Shown piece after piece: positions 52,992 to 60,725 of a stretch of 64,000 nucleotides of DNA (the first letter of the stretch is position 1; each line of letters begins with the position of its first letter). A program made the translations under genes and the position numbers. The notes below the pieces were generated by a model. The model was not told the origin of the DNA, did no database searches, and saw only the letters and a list, made by a program, of their open reading frames with translations. The stretch comes from Oscillospiraceae bacterium (GTDB taxonomy: Bacteria > Bacillota > Clostridia > Oscillospirales > Ruminococcaceae). The stretch is from contig CABIZB010000001.1 in the NCBI GenBank assembly GCA_902363145.1, positions 806,001 through 870,000 on the forward strand, read 5' to 3'.

Positions 52992-53636
52992 TCAAAGCAG
53001 CTCTTTAAAATCCATTATATACATATCTGCCGCATTTTTTATCGAATCGGCTTCGTCGGCGGAACAGCTGTCATAAACTCCCACGGTGAAAATTCCTACG
53101 GACTTTGCACTTTTAATCCCACTGAGGATATCTTCAAAAACGGCGCAGTTGTGCGGCTCCTCACCGCATTTTTTTGCGGCAAGCAGATATATGTCGGGGC
53201 AGTCCTTTTCCGCTCCTGCCTCTTCCGTGGTAACAAATCCGTCAAAATATCCGTAAACCCCATTATTTTTCAGCACAGGGGCATATAGCTTTTCGGGGGA
53301 AGCAGTGGCAAGAAATATCCTTTTTCCTGCTTTTTTTAGCTTGTCAAGATATTCTTTAACACCGCTTTTCAGCTTTATCTCGCTGCTGTATTTTATGACC
53401 GCATAGCCGTTCAGCTCGGATTTCAGCTCATCAAGAGTATAGACAATGCCATATGACCGCAGAAATCCGAGAAAATCGCTGTAATTCATGGCAGCCGCCG
53501 CATTAAGCTCGGTGTCGGAAAGACTGACATTGTTTTTCTCAAAAATAAGCCTGTCGATCTCTTTCCACACACCGTTTGAGTCAATCAGCGTGCCGTCAAG
53601 GTCAAAGATATAGGCTTCAATATTATCGGGTATCAT
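52992..53636 (-). CDS. HAD-superfamily phosphatase
   Basis: 214 residues. AYIFDLDGTLIDSNG (motif I with both Asp), FLATASPEKL (motif II), and EDILSGIKSAKSVG (motif IV). The cap domain is helical, as in the beta-phosphoglucomutase group. It is next to a second HAD gene (9 nt away) and precedes the NYN-OST-HTH gene by 33 nt. Substrate unknown. Confidence 0.88.
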   Translation of the reverse strand: MIPDNIEAYIFDLDGTLIDSNGVWKEIDRLIFEKNNVSLSDTELNAAAAMNYSDFLGFLRSYGIVYTLDELKSELNGYAVIKYSSEIKLKSGVKEYLDKLKKAGKRIFLATASPEKLYAPVLKNNGVYGYFDGFVTTEEAGAEKDCPDIYLLAAKKCGEEPHNCAVFEDILSGIKSAKSVGIFTVGVYDSCSADEADSIKNAADMYIMDFKELL

Positions 53637-53645
53637 GTAAACACC

Positions 53646-54290
53646 TCAGAAAAGCTCAGCCGCTTCAACGAGCGACGGTTTGAGTGCATATAGCATTGGC
53701 ATTATCTCCTCAGTGGGAGCAATCATATCTGGGATCATAACAGGCTTCATTCCTGCGGCGTGCGCTGCCTTTATGCCGTTTATCGAATCCTCCAGCACAA
53801 AGCAGTCAGCGGGAGCAAGCCCCATTTTATCCGCACAGGCAAGGAAAATATCGGGGGCAGGCTTGCTTTTAAGCCCCATATCTCCGCAGACAAAAATGTC
53901 AAAAAATTTCAGCACATCTATCTTGCCGAGGAATTCCTTTACTGCCCATTCTCTCGTTGACGAGCCTACCGCCGTCACATATCCCTTTGCTGTCACCTTT
54001 TCAAGTATCTCGGTTATTCCCTTTTTGGGCGGAAAACCGTTGTCCCCTATAATTTCGTCGATATATTTGTGCTTTAAGTCCATAAGATGCTCAAAATCAA
54101 AGTCGCCGTAAGCTTCCCTGTAGATCTCACGGGTGTGGTCATGGCTGGTGCCGATGGTTTTAAGGCTGATATGCTCGATATCCGCCAGTCCCATATCATG
54201 CCCTGCCCTTACCACAGCGTCGTTTATGATACGCTCCGAATCTATCATCAGACCGTCCATATCAAAGATTATTCCCTGCTTTGAACTCAT
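53646..54290 (-). CDS. HAD-superfamily phosphatase, beta-phosphoglucomutase-like
   Basis: 214 residues. GIIFDMDGLMIDSERI (motif I, DxD), AVGSSTREWAVKEFL (motif II), GLKSKPAPDIFL (motif III Lys), EDSINGIKAAHAAG (motif IV). The start overlaps the DUF308 gene by 4 nt. Clearly related to the neighbouring HAD gene but not a recent duplicate. Confidence 0.9.
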   Translation of the reverse strand: MSSKQGIIFDMDGLMIDSERIINDAVVRAGHDMGLADIEHISLKTIGTSHDHTREIYREAYGDFDFEHLMDLKHKYIDEIIGDNGFPPKKGITEILEKVTAKGYVTAVGSSTREWAVKEFLGKIDVLKFFDIFVCGDMGLKSKPAPDIFLACADKMGLAPADCFVLEDSINGIKAAHAAGMKPVMIPDMIAPTEEIMPMLYALKPSLVEAAELF

Positions 54291-54877
54291 TCTTCGGTTC
54301 CTCTGAAATAGTGGAAATACTTTGCTCTGCCTATCCAGTCGTTAAGGATATTAAGACCGTGAACGATAAAGAATATGCCCACAGCAAGCACTGTCATTCC
54401 TCTGAATATCTTTTCGGAATTGAATACCACTACAACGCCCAGTATGGTGATGATTATGGAAAAAATTATTCTGGGAACATACCACTGCTTGTCATCGCTG
54501 TTCTTGAAAGCGTAAACAAACGCTCTCGCGCCCTCACAGGCAACAACTATTCCGATGATTATAAAGGTGAAGCTGCCTATTTTCTGGAGTATCTTTGTAT
54601 TAAAAAGCAAAAGAGCAATGGCAAGCCACAGCAGCCAGTCAAGGGTGAACTTGCTTCCACCCATAAGCTTTGCCTGCGAAAAACGGATACCTGCTGTTAC
54701 TATGCAGGTGATAAGCGCACAAACACCCAGCACGCCCGAAACTGCGTCAACTGTCTGCTGACGGTTTATAAAGGCAAAAATGCCTATGACAACCATTCCG
54801 ATACCTGCTATCAGCCAGAGGATAAGTAATGCAAGCTTTTTCTTATCGGTTGATGTAAGACTTCCTAATATGCTCAT
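54287..54877 (-). CDS. DUF308 (HdeD-like) membrane protein
   Basis: 196 residues with six predicted transmembrane segments, evenly spaced (~17-35, 43-62, 77-95, 101-120, 130-150, 155-178). Hydrophobic repeats of the type VGIFFIVHGLNIL match DUF308/HdeD proteins of unknown role, some linked to acid resistance. It is translationally coupled to the downstream HAD gene. Confidence 0.85.
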   Translation of the reverse strand: MSILGSLTSTDKKKLALLILWLIAGIGMVVIGIFAFINRQQTVDAVSGVLGVCALITCIVTAGIRFSQAKLMGGSKFTLDWLLWLAIALLLFNTKILQKIGSFTFIIIGIVVACEGARAFVYAFKNSDDKQWYVPRIIFSIIITILGVVVVFNSEKIFRGMTVLAVGIFFIVHGLNILNDWIGRAKYFHYFRGTEE

Positions 54878-54937
54878 AAAATAAACTTCCTTTCAATATC
54901 TTATAAGTTAAGCCCAAAGGGCATTAAAAGCTTTGAA

Positions 54938-55374
54938 TTATCGGTTATTGACAAGAATATGCGCATTCATCTTAAACCCGTATTTTTCATATAAATGAAT
55001 CGCTTCATTTCCATCAACCACCTTGACCTCGATATGATGAACACCGTTCCTGTCAAAAGAACTCATAGCCCAGTCCATAAGAGCCTTGCCGTATCCTTTG
55101 CCACGGTATTCTTTAAGCACAACAAGATAATCCAGCTTACCGACATTGCCGCAAATATCTATCTTGCCAAAGCCAACAACACTACCGTTATCTTCCACTG
55201 CACTATGTGAGAGTTCTTTTTTAACAAAGCCTCTTCAAACAGCCTCAATGTTTCCTCATACGGTCGGCTTGGATAATCGCCTTTAAAATTAACGGAGGCA
55301 CCGTTATGATATTCAGCCAATGCCCGCAGGCATTTCTCTAATTTTCGTGTTTCAGATGCTTCTATCTCCCGCAT
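54938..55374 (-). pseudogene. GNAT acetyltransferase gene with a -1 frameshift in an A6 run
   Basis: The first frame (from ATG at 55374) reads ASETRKLEKCLRALAEYHNG and on to FEEALLKK. At 55217-55222 an A6 run on the minus strand causes a shift. The next frame continues ELSHSAVEDNGSVVGFGKID and KEYRGKGYGKALMDWA, the RGxGxG acetyl-CoA loop, to KYGFKMNAHI. Adding a seventh A joins them into one ~145-residue GNAT protein. So it is a frameshifted gene (mutation, slippage or sequencing error). Its start overlaps the 137-residue gene upstream by 13 nt. Confidence 0.8.
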
Positions 55375-55775
55375 ATCGTTTCCTCCAAATTATTATCCGA
55401 AGTGCGTTCTGACAAGACAGTCTCGGGAAATATCTCCCAGTAAAACTTTCTGTCTGACTGAGGAAAATCACTTAAAATGCCATGCTCGGGATCGTAAAAA
55501 GTGCCGTCCGCATACAGTGACCAGTGCCAGCACCTTGGCGTTTCCAGACTGAGCAGTGCACAGCGAGGAAGATCGGCAGCTGTATGTGCCTGCCTGCGTT
55601 GGGGAGAGAACCCTATGCCGTGTTCAGTCAGTACACGCTTCATTTCACGCAGGTCTGTCTCACGGTCATTGTCAAGGTATTGGCAGATGTATTCGGCAGT
55701 TGTACCCAGCAGCATTGCCAGCACTGCCTGACCGCACTGCAGATCGGTCGGTTCATGGATATAATCTATGTTCAT
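55362..55775 (-). CDS. Small C39-like cysteine peptidase-fold protein
   Basis: 137 residues, no signal peptide. DLQCGQAVLAMLLG near the N-terminus has a Gln-Cys pair like the oxyanion and nucleophile of C39 peptidases, PRCWHWSLYADG holds a His and FYDPEHG an Asp, in the correct order. It is the minimal version of the fold. It overlaps the frameshifted acetyltransferase by 13 nt. An uncertain call: it may act as a peptidase or only keep the fold. Confidence 0.55.
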   Translation of the reverse strand: MNIDYIHEPTDLQCGQAVLAMLLGTTAEYICQYLDNDRETDLREMKRVLTEHGIGFSPQRRQAHTAADLPRCALLSLETPRCWHWSLYADGTFYDPEHGILSDFPQSDRKFYWEIFPETVLSERTSDNNLEETICGR

Positions 55776-55837
55776 ATTTCACCATCAATTATATACTGGA
55801 GTTTGTACAGTGTGCTTATCTGGAATATTGCTGATTT

Positions 55838-56503
55838 TTAATCAAAAAAACATGTGTTATATACTTCCAATAAATTTCTTACAGCTATGATATCTGTCGG
55901 AACTTCTCGATTACTCCTATTTACCCATATCGCATTTATTCCAATAGAGGAAGCCCCTTTTACATCACTGCTTAAAGAATCACCAATATGTAATACTTCC
56001 CCAGCAGATAAACCAACGTTGTTTAATGCAAACTCAAACAATTCACTTCTGGGTTTATACGCCTTGGCATCTTCGCTTGTAAACACCCCAGTTGGCCTTA
56101 AATTATGATATTTGATTGCTTGAAAAACATCATCTCTATCAATATTAGATACGACATATATAGGCACGGGACACATTTCAAAAAACTGCTTTGATTCTTC
56201 AAAGATAGGTGGTTTTATCCAATGGTCAAACATCAGGTTACTTAATACCTCTGCATTAGCAGACGAATTAAAATGCTGTATTGTTTTTTCTAATGACTTA
56301 TATTCCAATTTTCTTTGAGTCTCAAAGCTATAACCGTATGCACGGTTAAATGAAGTTTGAAATTCATTCCACCAATAGGAACCTACTTCTGATATATCAT
56401 TTACTTTTCCGGTAGCACATATTTCTTGTGATACTTTTCTTATAACTTCTCCGTCCTCATGCACAACCGTGCCGTAAAAGTCTGTAAATATTGCTTTAAG
56501 CAT
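55838..56503 (-). CDS. HAD-superfamily hydrolase, AT-rich
   Basis: 221 residues. AIFTDFYGTVVHEDG is motif I with D-x-Y-G-T, VYVVSNIDRDDV motif II, AYKPRSELF motif III Lys, VLHIGDSLSSDVKGA motif IV. The second Asp of DxD is Tyr. The gene is AT-richer than the other HAD genes here and uses different codons (ATA, TTA, AAT), so it may have been acquired. Unlike its neighbours it has no overlap with other genes. Confidence 0.82.
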   Translation of the reverse strand: MLKAIFTDFYGTVVHEDGEVIRKVSQEICATGKVNDISEVGSYWWNEFQTSFNRAYGYSFETQRKLEYKSLEKTIQHFNSSANAEVLSNLMFDHWIKPPIFEESKQFFEMCPVPIYVVSNIDRDDVFQAIKYHNLRPTGVFTSEDAKAYKPRSELFEFALNNVGLSAGEVLHIGDSLSSDVKGASSIGINAIWVNRSNREVPTDIIAVRNLLEVYNTCFFD

Positions 56504-56589
56504 TTAGTAAATATCACCTCAAAAGCCGATATATCTTCACACAAATAAGCTGCTATTTCAATTTAACATTAGAAATTGTCAGGATAAAA

Positions 56590-57579
56590 TCAATCTGTAA
56601 ATATCTGCACCCAGCTGCCCGATGCCTCGTCATACCCCACACCTATCTGACAATAGTCGGGAGAAAGAATATTCTTTCTGTGGCCATCGGAATTCATCCA
56701 GCTGTCCATTACCTCAGCGGGAGAGGTCTGACCCTTGGCGATATTCTCCGCAGCACTGGTAAAGCTTATGGTTATGACAGTAAAGCACTTCGTTCCGTCG
56801 GGACGGGTATGCGAAAACTTCTTTGCGACCTCTCTTGCACGCTTGCCGGCATTTGTGCACAGGGTGTCATTCTTTTCAAGAGCGTCAAGTCCTGCCGCCG
56901 CACGCTCCTCATTGACAAGGCGGATTACCTCATCAACAAATTCATCGGAAGATAATATGTCAGCGTTTGTGTCGGTATAATAATCATTCTGAGCCTCCGA
57001 ACCCCATGAGGAGACAACAAATCCCAGAGTGAAATATTCCGAAGGGTCGGTGCTGTCATATACCGTTACCATTGCAACTCCCACGCCCTCTGCATCGATA
57101 TAAAGCGTAAAGCTGCCGTCAGTGACAGTTCCGCAGGAAACGGATATAATGTTTGGGTCCTCGTTGCGGATCTTTATCTTGCCGTAGCCCGTGGTCATGA
57201 TATCCACCTGAGCACGCTCTCCCATTTCCATTGAAAAAACCGAGTCAAAGCTGTCGGGATCGTAAGATGTCACGCTTTCCTCGTGAGCTGTAACGGTCAC
57301 TGTACACTTATATTTCTTGCCGTTGTTGGTGGCATAGATATACGCCTTGCCCTCGCCGACTGCTGTAACGATGCCGTTTTTATATTTGCACACGCTTGCG
57401 TCGGTTATACGCCACTTGGTCTTGCCCTTGGCATCCGAAAGCTTCAGCGTTGCTGTCTCCCCCACTTCAAGAGTGATGGAAGTTCTGGTCAGCCCGATCT
57501 TCTGTACAGCCGAGACCCCCGTGCCGAAAAAGCCCACTGTCATTATGACACAAAGGAGCAGAGAAACTAACTTTTTCAT
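56590..57579 (-). CDS. Secreted protein with bacterial Ig-like repeat and CAP/SCP domain
   Basis: 329 residues. Signal peptide at ~1-24 (KKLVSLLLCVIMTVGFFGTGVSAV); BIG_2-like domain at ~26-105 (LTRTSITLEVGETATLKLSD, WRITDASVCKY); a second beta-domain; then CAP/SCP/PR-1 domain at ~210-329 with RLVNEERAAAGLDALEKND, KRAREVAKKFSHTRPDGTKCFTVI, SPAEVMDSWMNSDGHRKNIL and QIGVGYDEASGSWVQIF. The His pair of CAP proteins (SHTRP, DGHRKN) is intact. The GGGGG site six nt before ATG at 57579 decides the start. Role possibly in surface binding; substrate unknown. Confidence 0.9.
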   Translation of the reverse strand: MKKLVSLLLCVIMTVGFFGTGVSAVQKIGLTRTSITLEVGETATLKLSDAKGKTKWRITDASVCKYKNGIVTAVGEGKAYIYATNNGKKYKCTVTVTAHEESVTSYDPDSFDSVFSMEMGERAQVDIMTTGYGKIKIRNEDPNIISVSCGTVTDGSFTLYIDAEGVGVAMVTVYDSTDPSEYFTLGFVVSSWGSEAQNDYYTDTNADILSSDEFVDEVIRLVNEERAAAGLDALEKNDTLCTNAGKRAREVAKKFSHTRPDGTKCFTVITISFTSAAENIAKGQTSPAEVMDSWMNSDGHRKNILSPDYCQIGVGYDEASGSWVQIFTD

Positions 57580-57685
57580 ATGATTCCCCCAAAAATCAGT
57601 ATGCAGGTATTTATAATCATTATAGCAATTTTTTTCTTTCAAGTCAATAATTTTGCCGAAATCGGGGCAAATTTTCAAAATACTA

Positions 57686-57714
57686 TAGACAAACCGATGA
57701 AAATATTGTATAAT
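57686..57714 (+). promoter_or_regulatory. Promoter of the Lrp-aminotransferase operon
   Basis: TAGACA (57686-57691), 17 bp, perfect TATAAT (57709-57714), ~100 bp before the Lrp start. Confidence 0.7.
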
Positions 57715-57812
57715 TAACTTGTGTTTTATTTTGCGATGCTCAAGATATCGCAGATACACAGCTGTGAACTTACCCGCAGATGCGGCACGGCAAAGAAAGG
57801 ATGGTATTATTC

Positions 57813-58292
57813 ATGGATTCTCTTATCAAGCTTTTAAAGGGAAATGCTCGTCTTTCTAACGAACAGCTGGCGGTCATGCTCGGTGTTACCCCCGAGGAGG
57901 TCGCGGCACGTATTGCCGATTATGAAAAAAGAGGCGTTATAAAGGGCTACAGCGTTATTTTGAATGAAGAACTGGCGGATAAAAACGCCGTTACTGCTTT
58001 TATAGAAGTTAAGGTAACACCCAAGGCGGACTTTGGTTTTGATGAGCTCGCCCGCACCATTATGATGTACGACGAGGTGGATTCCGTAACACTTATGTCA
58101 GGCTCCTTTGACCTGGCAGTTACCCTCAGCGGTACAAATTACAAGGAGATCGCACTGTTTGTGGCTAAGCGTCTGTCCAGCATTGACGGCGTTATATCCA
58201 CATCAACACATTTTGTGCTCAAACAATATAAGGAACAAGGCTTCTTTATCGAAAATGAAGCCGCAGATGAAAGGGGATTCGTTTCTCCGTGA
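57813..58292 (+). CDS. Lrp/AsnC family transcription regulator
   Basis: 159 residues. N-terminal winged helix-turn-helix (LLKGNARLSNEQLAVMLGVTPEEVAARIADYEKRGVIKGY) and C-terminal RAM ligand-binding domain (~65-145: AFIEVKVTPKADFGFDELA, VDSVTLMSGSFDLAVTL). AAAGGATGG eight nt upstream favours ATG at 57813 over in-frame upstream starts. It overlaps the aminotransferase by 4 nt, so the two form an operon; an amino acid produced or consumed by the enzyme is a likely ligand. Confidence 0.92.
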   Translation: MDSLIKLLKGNARLSNEQLAVMLGVTPEEVAARIADYEKRGVIKGYSVILNEELADKNAVTAFIEVKVTPKADFGFDELARTIMMYDEVDSVTLMSGSFDLAVTLSGTNYKEIALFVAKRLSSIDGVISTSTHFVLKQYKEQGFFIENEAADERGFVSP

Positions 58293-59470
58293 TGGACTAC
58301 GATAAACTTATTGCTAAAAAATGTAAAGATATGAAGCCTTCAGGCATCAGAAAGTTTTTTGATATTGCCGCTCAGATGGATAATGTCATCTCTCTGAGCG
58401 TTGGCGAGCCTGATTTCCAGACACCTTGGAATGTCCGTCAGGCAGCCGTTACAGCTCTTGAAAAGGGCAAAACCAAATACACCGCTAACGCCGGTATCGT
58501 TGAGCTGCGTGAGGCTATCAGCAGGAACATACATAAGAACACAGGCGTGGATTATGACCCTAAGAGCGAGATAATCGTTACTGTAGGCGGCTCCGAGGGT
58601 ATCGACATATCCATAAGAGCGCTCATAAATCCAGGCGACGAGGTGCTTATAGTTGAGCCTTGCTTTGTGTGCTACGGTCCTATAGTATCTCTCTGCGGCG
58701 GTGTTCCCGTATCGGTCCAGACTACGGAAGAGACCGAGTTCAGGCTCACTCCCGAAATGCTCCGTGAAAAGATCACCGACAAGACAAAGCTGCTTATCCT
58801 CCCCTTCCCCAACAATCCCACAGGCGCTGTTATGGAAAGAAAGGACCTTGAAGCCATTGCAGAAGTGATACGCGGAACGGATATCCTTATCCTCAGCGAT
58901 GAGATATACAGCTCCCTTACATACGGCGGAAAGCACTGCTCCATTATCCAGATCGACGGCATGAAGGAGCGCACTATTTTCGTAAACGGTTTCTCCAAGG
59001 CATATGCTATGACAGGCTGGAGACTTGGCTATGTGGCAGGCCCTCAGCCCATTATCAAGCAGATGCTGAAAATACATCAGTACGGCATAATGAGCAGCCC
59101 CACTATCTCCCAGTATGCGGCTATAGAGGCTCTTGACAACTGCGATGCCGATATCGTCAAAATGCGCAACGAGTACGATATCCGCAGAAGATGGCTGGTA
59201 AATGCCCTTAATGATATGGGTCTCCACTGCTTTGAGCCAAAGGGCGCATTCTATGTGTTCCCCAGCATAAAGTCAACAGGACTTTCCAGCGAGGAATTCT
59301 GCGAGAGGCTGCTGTATGAGCACAATGTTGCGGTAGTTCCGGGAAATGCTTTCGGCGACTGCGGCGAGGGATATATCAGAATTTCCTACGCATATTCGCT
59401 CAAGCACCTTATGACTGCGGCTGAACGCATGAAAGAATTTGTGGAACAGCTGAAACAGGACAAGCAATAA
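58289..59470 (+). CDS. PLP-dependent aminotransferase class I/II
   Basis: 393 residues, fold type I. SVGEPDFQTPWNVRQAA, NPTGAVME (AsnPro of the PLP ring), ILSDEIYSSLTYGG, PLP lysine in VNGFSKAYAMTGWRLGY (~K231), and C-terminal YIRISYAYSLKHL are typical of the AspC/PatA group. Nothing in the sequence tells which amino acid. Overlaps the Lrp gene (ATGATG start) and is followed by ispE. Confidence 0.92.
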   Translation: MMDYDKLIAKKCKDMKPSGIRKFFDIAAQMDNVISLSVGEPDFQTPWNVRQAAVTALEKGKTKYTANAGIVELREAISRNIHKNTGVDYDPKSEIIVTVGGSEGIDISIRALINPGDEVLIVEPCFVCYGPIVSLCGGVPVSVQTTEETEFRLTPEMLREKITDKTKLLILPFPNNPTGAVMERKDLEAIAEVIRGTDILILSDEIYSSLTYGGKHCSIIQIDGMKERTIFVNGFSKAYAMTGWRLGYVAGPQPIIKQMLKIHQYGIMSSPTISQYAAIEALDNCDADIVKMRNEYDIRRRWLVNALNDMGLHCFEPKGAFYVFPSIKSTGLSSEEFCERLLYEHNVAVVPGNAFGDCGEGYIRISYAYSLKHLMTAAERMKEFVEQLKQDKQ

Positions 59471-59531
59471 TGATTTGCCCCGAAACCGTCACTGCGGCGA
59501 TTTCGGGGAAATTTCTCTGAAAGGCAGACCT

Positions 59532-60377
59532 ATGGACAGTGTTACACTGAATGCTTATGCGAAAATAAACCTTTATCTTGATATCACAGGCAGGCGGACT
59601 GACGGGTATCACACCATCGAAACGGTCATGCACTCTATCTCCCTTTGCGACACTGTAGAGATAACAAAGATAACGGGAGAAACCGAGATAATCTGCTCGG
59701 ACAGCTCGATCCCATGCGACAAAAGCAACATTGCATACAAGTGCGCCGCTGCTTTTTTTGAGCACACAGGCATAAGCGGCAGCAATGTGCGAATATCAAT
59801 AATCAAGCGCATTCCCTCTCAGGCGGGAATGGGCGGAGGAAGCGCCGACGGAGCGGCAGTTCTCAAAGGACTGAACAAGCTTTACTGCACGGGGCTTTCA
59901 CTGCAGGAGCTGTGCGATATCGGCGTTAAGACAGGTGCGGATATTCCGTTCTGCATTGTGGGCGGCTGCGGTTACTGCACGGGAATAGGCGAGGAGATCT
60001 CTCCCCTGCCGCTGCTTTCGGGAACTGTTCTTATAGGCAAGGGAAGCATCGGAATTTCCACAAAAGAGGCTTTCAGTGCAGTGGATTCAAAAAATCTTTG
60101 TCCACCCCATCACAATATCAAGGAGATATTTGCAAAAGCCGATATGACCGAGATATCTCACTGCTGCTATAACGCTTTTGAAGCAGCCACCGACCTTGAA
60201 GAAGTGGAGGATATCAAAAGCATCATGCTGCAAAACGGCGCTCTCTGCTCATGTATGACAGGAAGCGGATCGGCAGTTTTCGGCATTTTCCAAGATGAAA
60301 CATCTGCTGATATTTCCAAGAAAATACTTCATTCAAAGGGATATTTCTCGGAAATATGCAGCTTTATAAAAGGCTGA
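59532..60377 (+). CDS. ispE: 4-diphosphocytidyl-2-C-methyl-D-erythritol kinase
   Basis: MEP-pathway GHMP kinase. 281 residues. AYAKINLYLDITGRRTDGYH near the N-terminus, IPSQAGMGGGSADGAAVL (GHMP ATP motif) and the C-terminal MTGSGSAVFGIF motif are diagnostic. ATG at 59532 is chosen: AAAGG lies seven nt upstream, whereas the frame open from 59475 has none. Ends at a terminator. Position next to the aminotransferase may be incidental. Confidence 0.95.
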   Translation: MDSVTLNAYAKINLYLDITGRRTDGYHTIETVMHSISLCDTVEITKITGETEIICSDSSIPCDKSNIAYKCAAAFFEHTGISGSNVRISIIKRIPSQAGMGGGSADGAAVLKGLNKLYCTGLSLQELCDIGVKTGADIPFCIVGGCGYCTGIGEEISPLPLLSGTVLIGKGSIGISTKEAFSAVDSKNLCPPHHNIKEIFAKADMTEISHCCYNAFEAATDLEEVEDIKSIMLQNGALCSCMTGSGSAVFGIFQDETSADISKKILHSKGYFSEICSFIKG

Positions 60378-60378
60378 T

Positions 60379-60412
60379 AAAAAATACACCCTTTTCAGGG
60401 TCGTATTTTTTT
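60379..60412 (+). terminator. Terminator after ispE
   Basis: AAAATACACCCT pairs with AGGGTCGTATTTT (one bulged base) with a small loop and TTTTTTT tail. Confidence 0.7.
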
Positions 60413-60423
60413 AACTATCAAAT

Positions 60424-60439
60424 GTTAGATTAGTCTAAC
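60424..60439. promoter_or_regulatory. DtxR/IdeR-like operator palindrome upstream of feoA
   Basis: GTTAGATTAGTCTAAC: arms GTTAGA/TCTAAC around TTAG, 27 bp before the feoA start. This resembles metal-dependent DtxR-family operators and suits iron-repressed control of feoAB. The regulator gene is not in the window, so this is inferred from sequence and context. Confidence 0.55.
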
Positions 60440-60465
60440 CAAACTTTTGAAAGGATACATATTCT

Positions 60466-60702
60466 ATGACACTTGACAAGCTTCCGATCGGCAAAGAAGC
60501 CGTGATAACAGCTGTGGGCGGCGAGGGCGCTCTGCGGTGCAGACTGCTTGATATGGGCATTATCCCACACACCAAGATAATGATACGCAAAGTCGCTCCC
60601 ATGGGCGACCCCATAGAGATACATCTGAGAGGATATGAGCTTACCATTCGTCTTGAGGACGCTCAGAAAATAGATGTAATGCCCATTGAAACCGAGGAAT
60701 AA
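60466..60702 (+). CDS. feoA: Ferrous iron transport protein A
   Basis: 78 residues, SH3-like fold. LDKLPIGKEAVITAVGGEGALRCRLLDMGIIPHTKI and LRGYELTIRLEDAQ are typical FeoA features. Assists the FeoB transporter at the membrane. AAAGGA precedes the ATG; feoB starts 23 nt after its stop. Confidence 0.95.
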   Translation: MTLDKLPIGKEAVITAVGGEGALRCRLLDMGIIPHTKIMIRKVAPMGDPIEIHLRGYELTIRLEDAQKIDVMPIETEE

Positions 60703-60725
60703 TAAGCCGAAAGGATGATAATTTT

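Noticed and set aside
53646..54290. Recent duplication of the two adjacent HAD genes
   Set aside because: They share motifs but differ throughout the cap and C-terminal regions.
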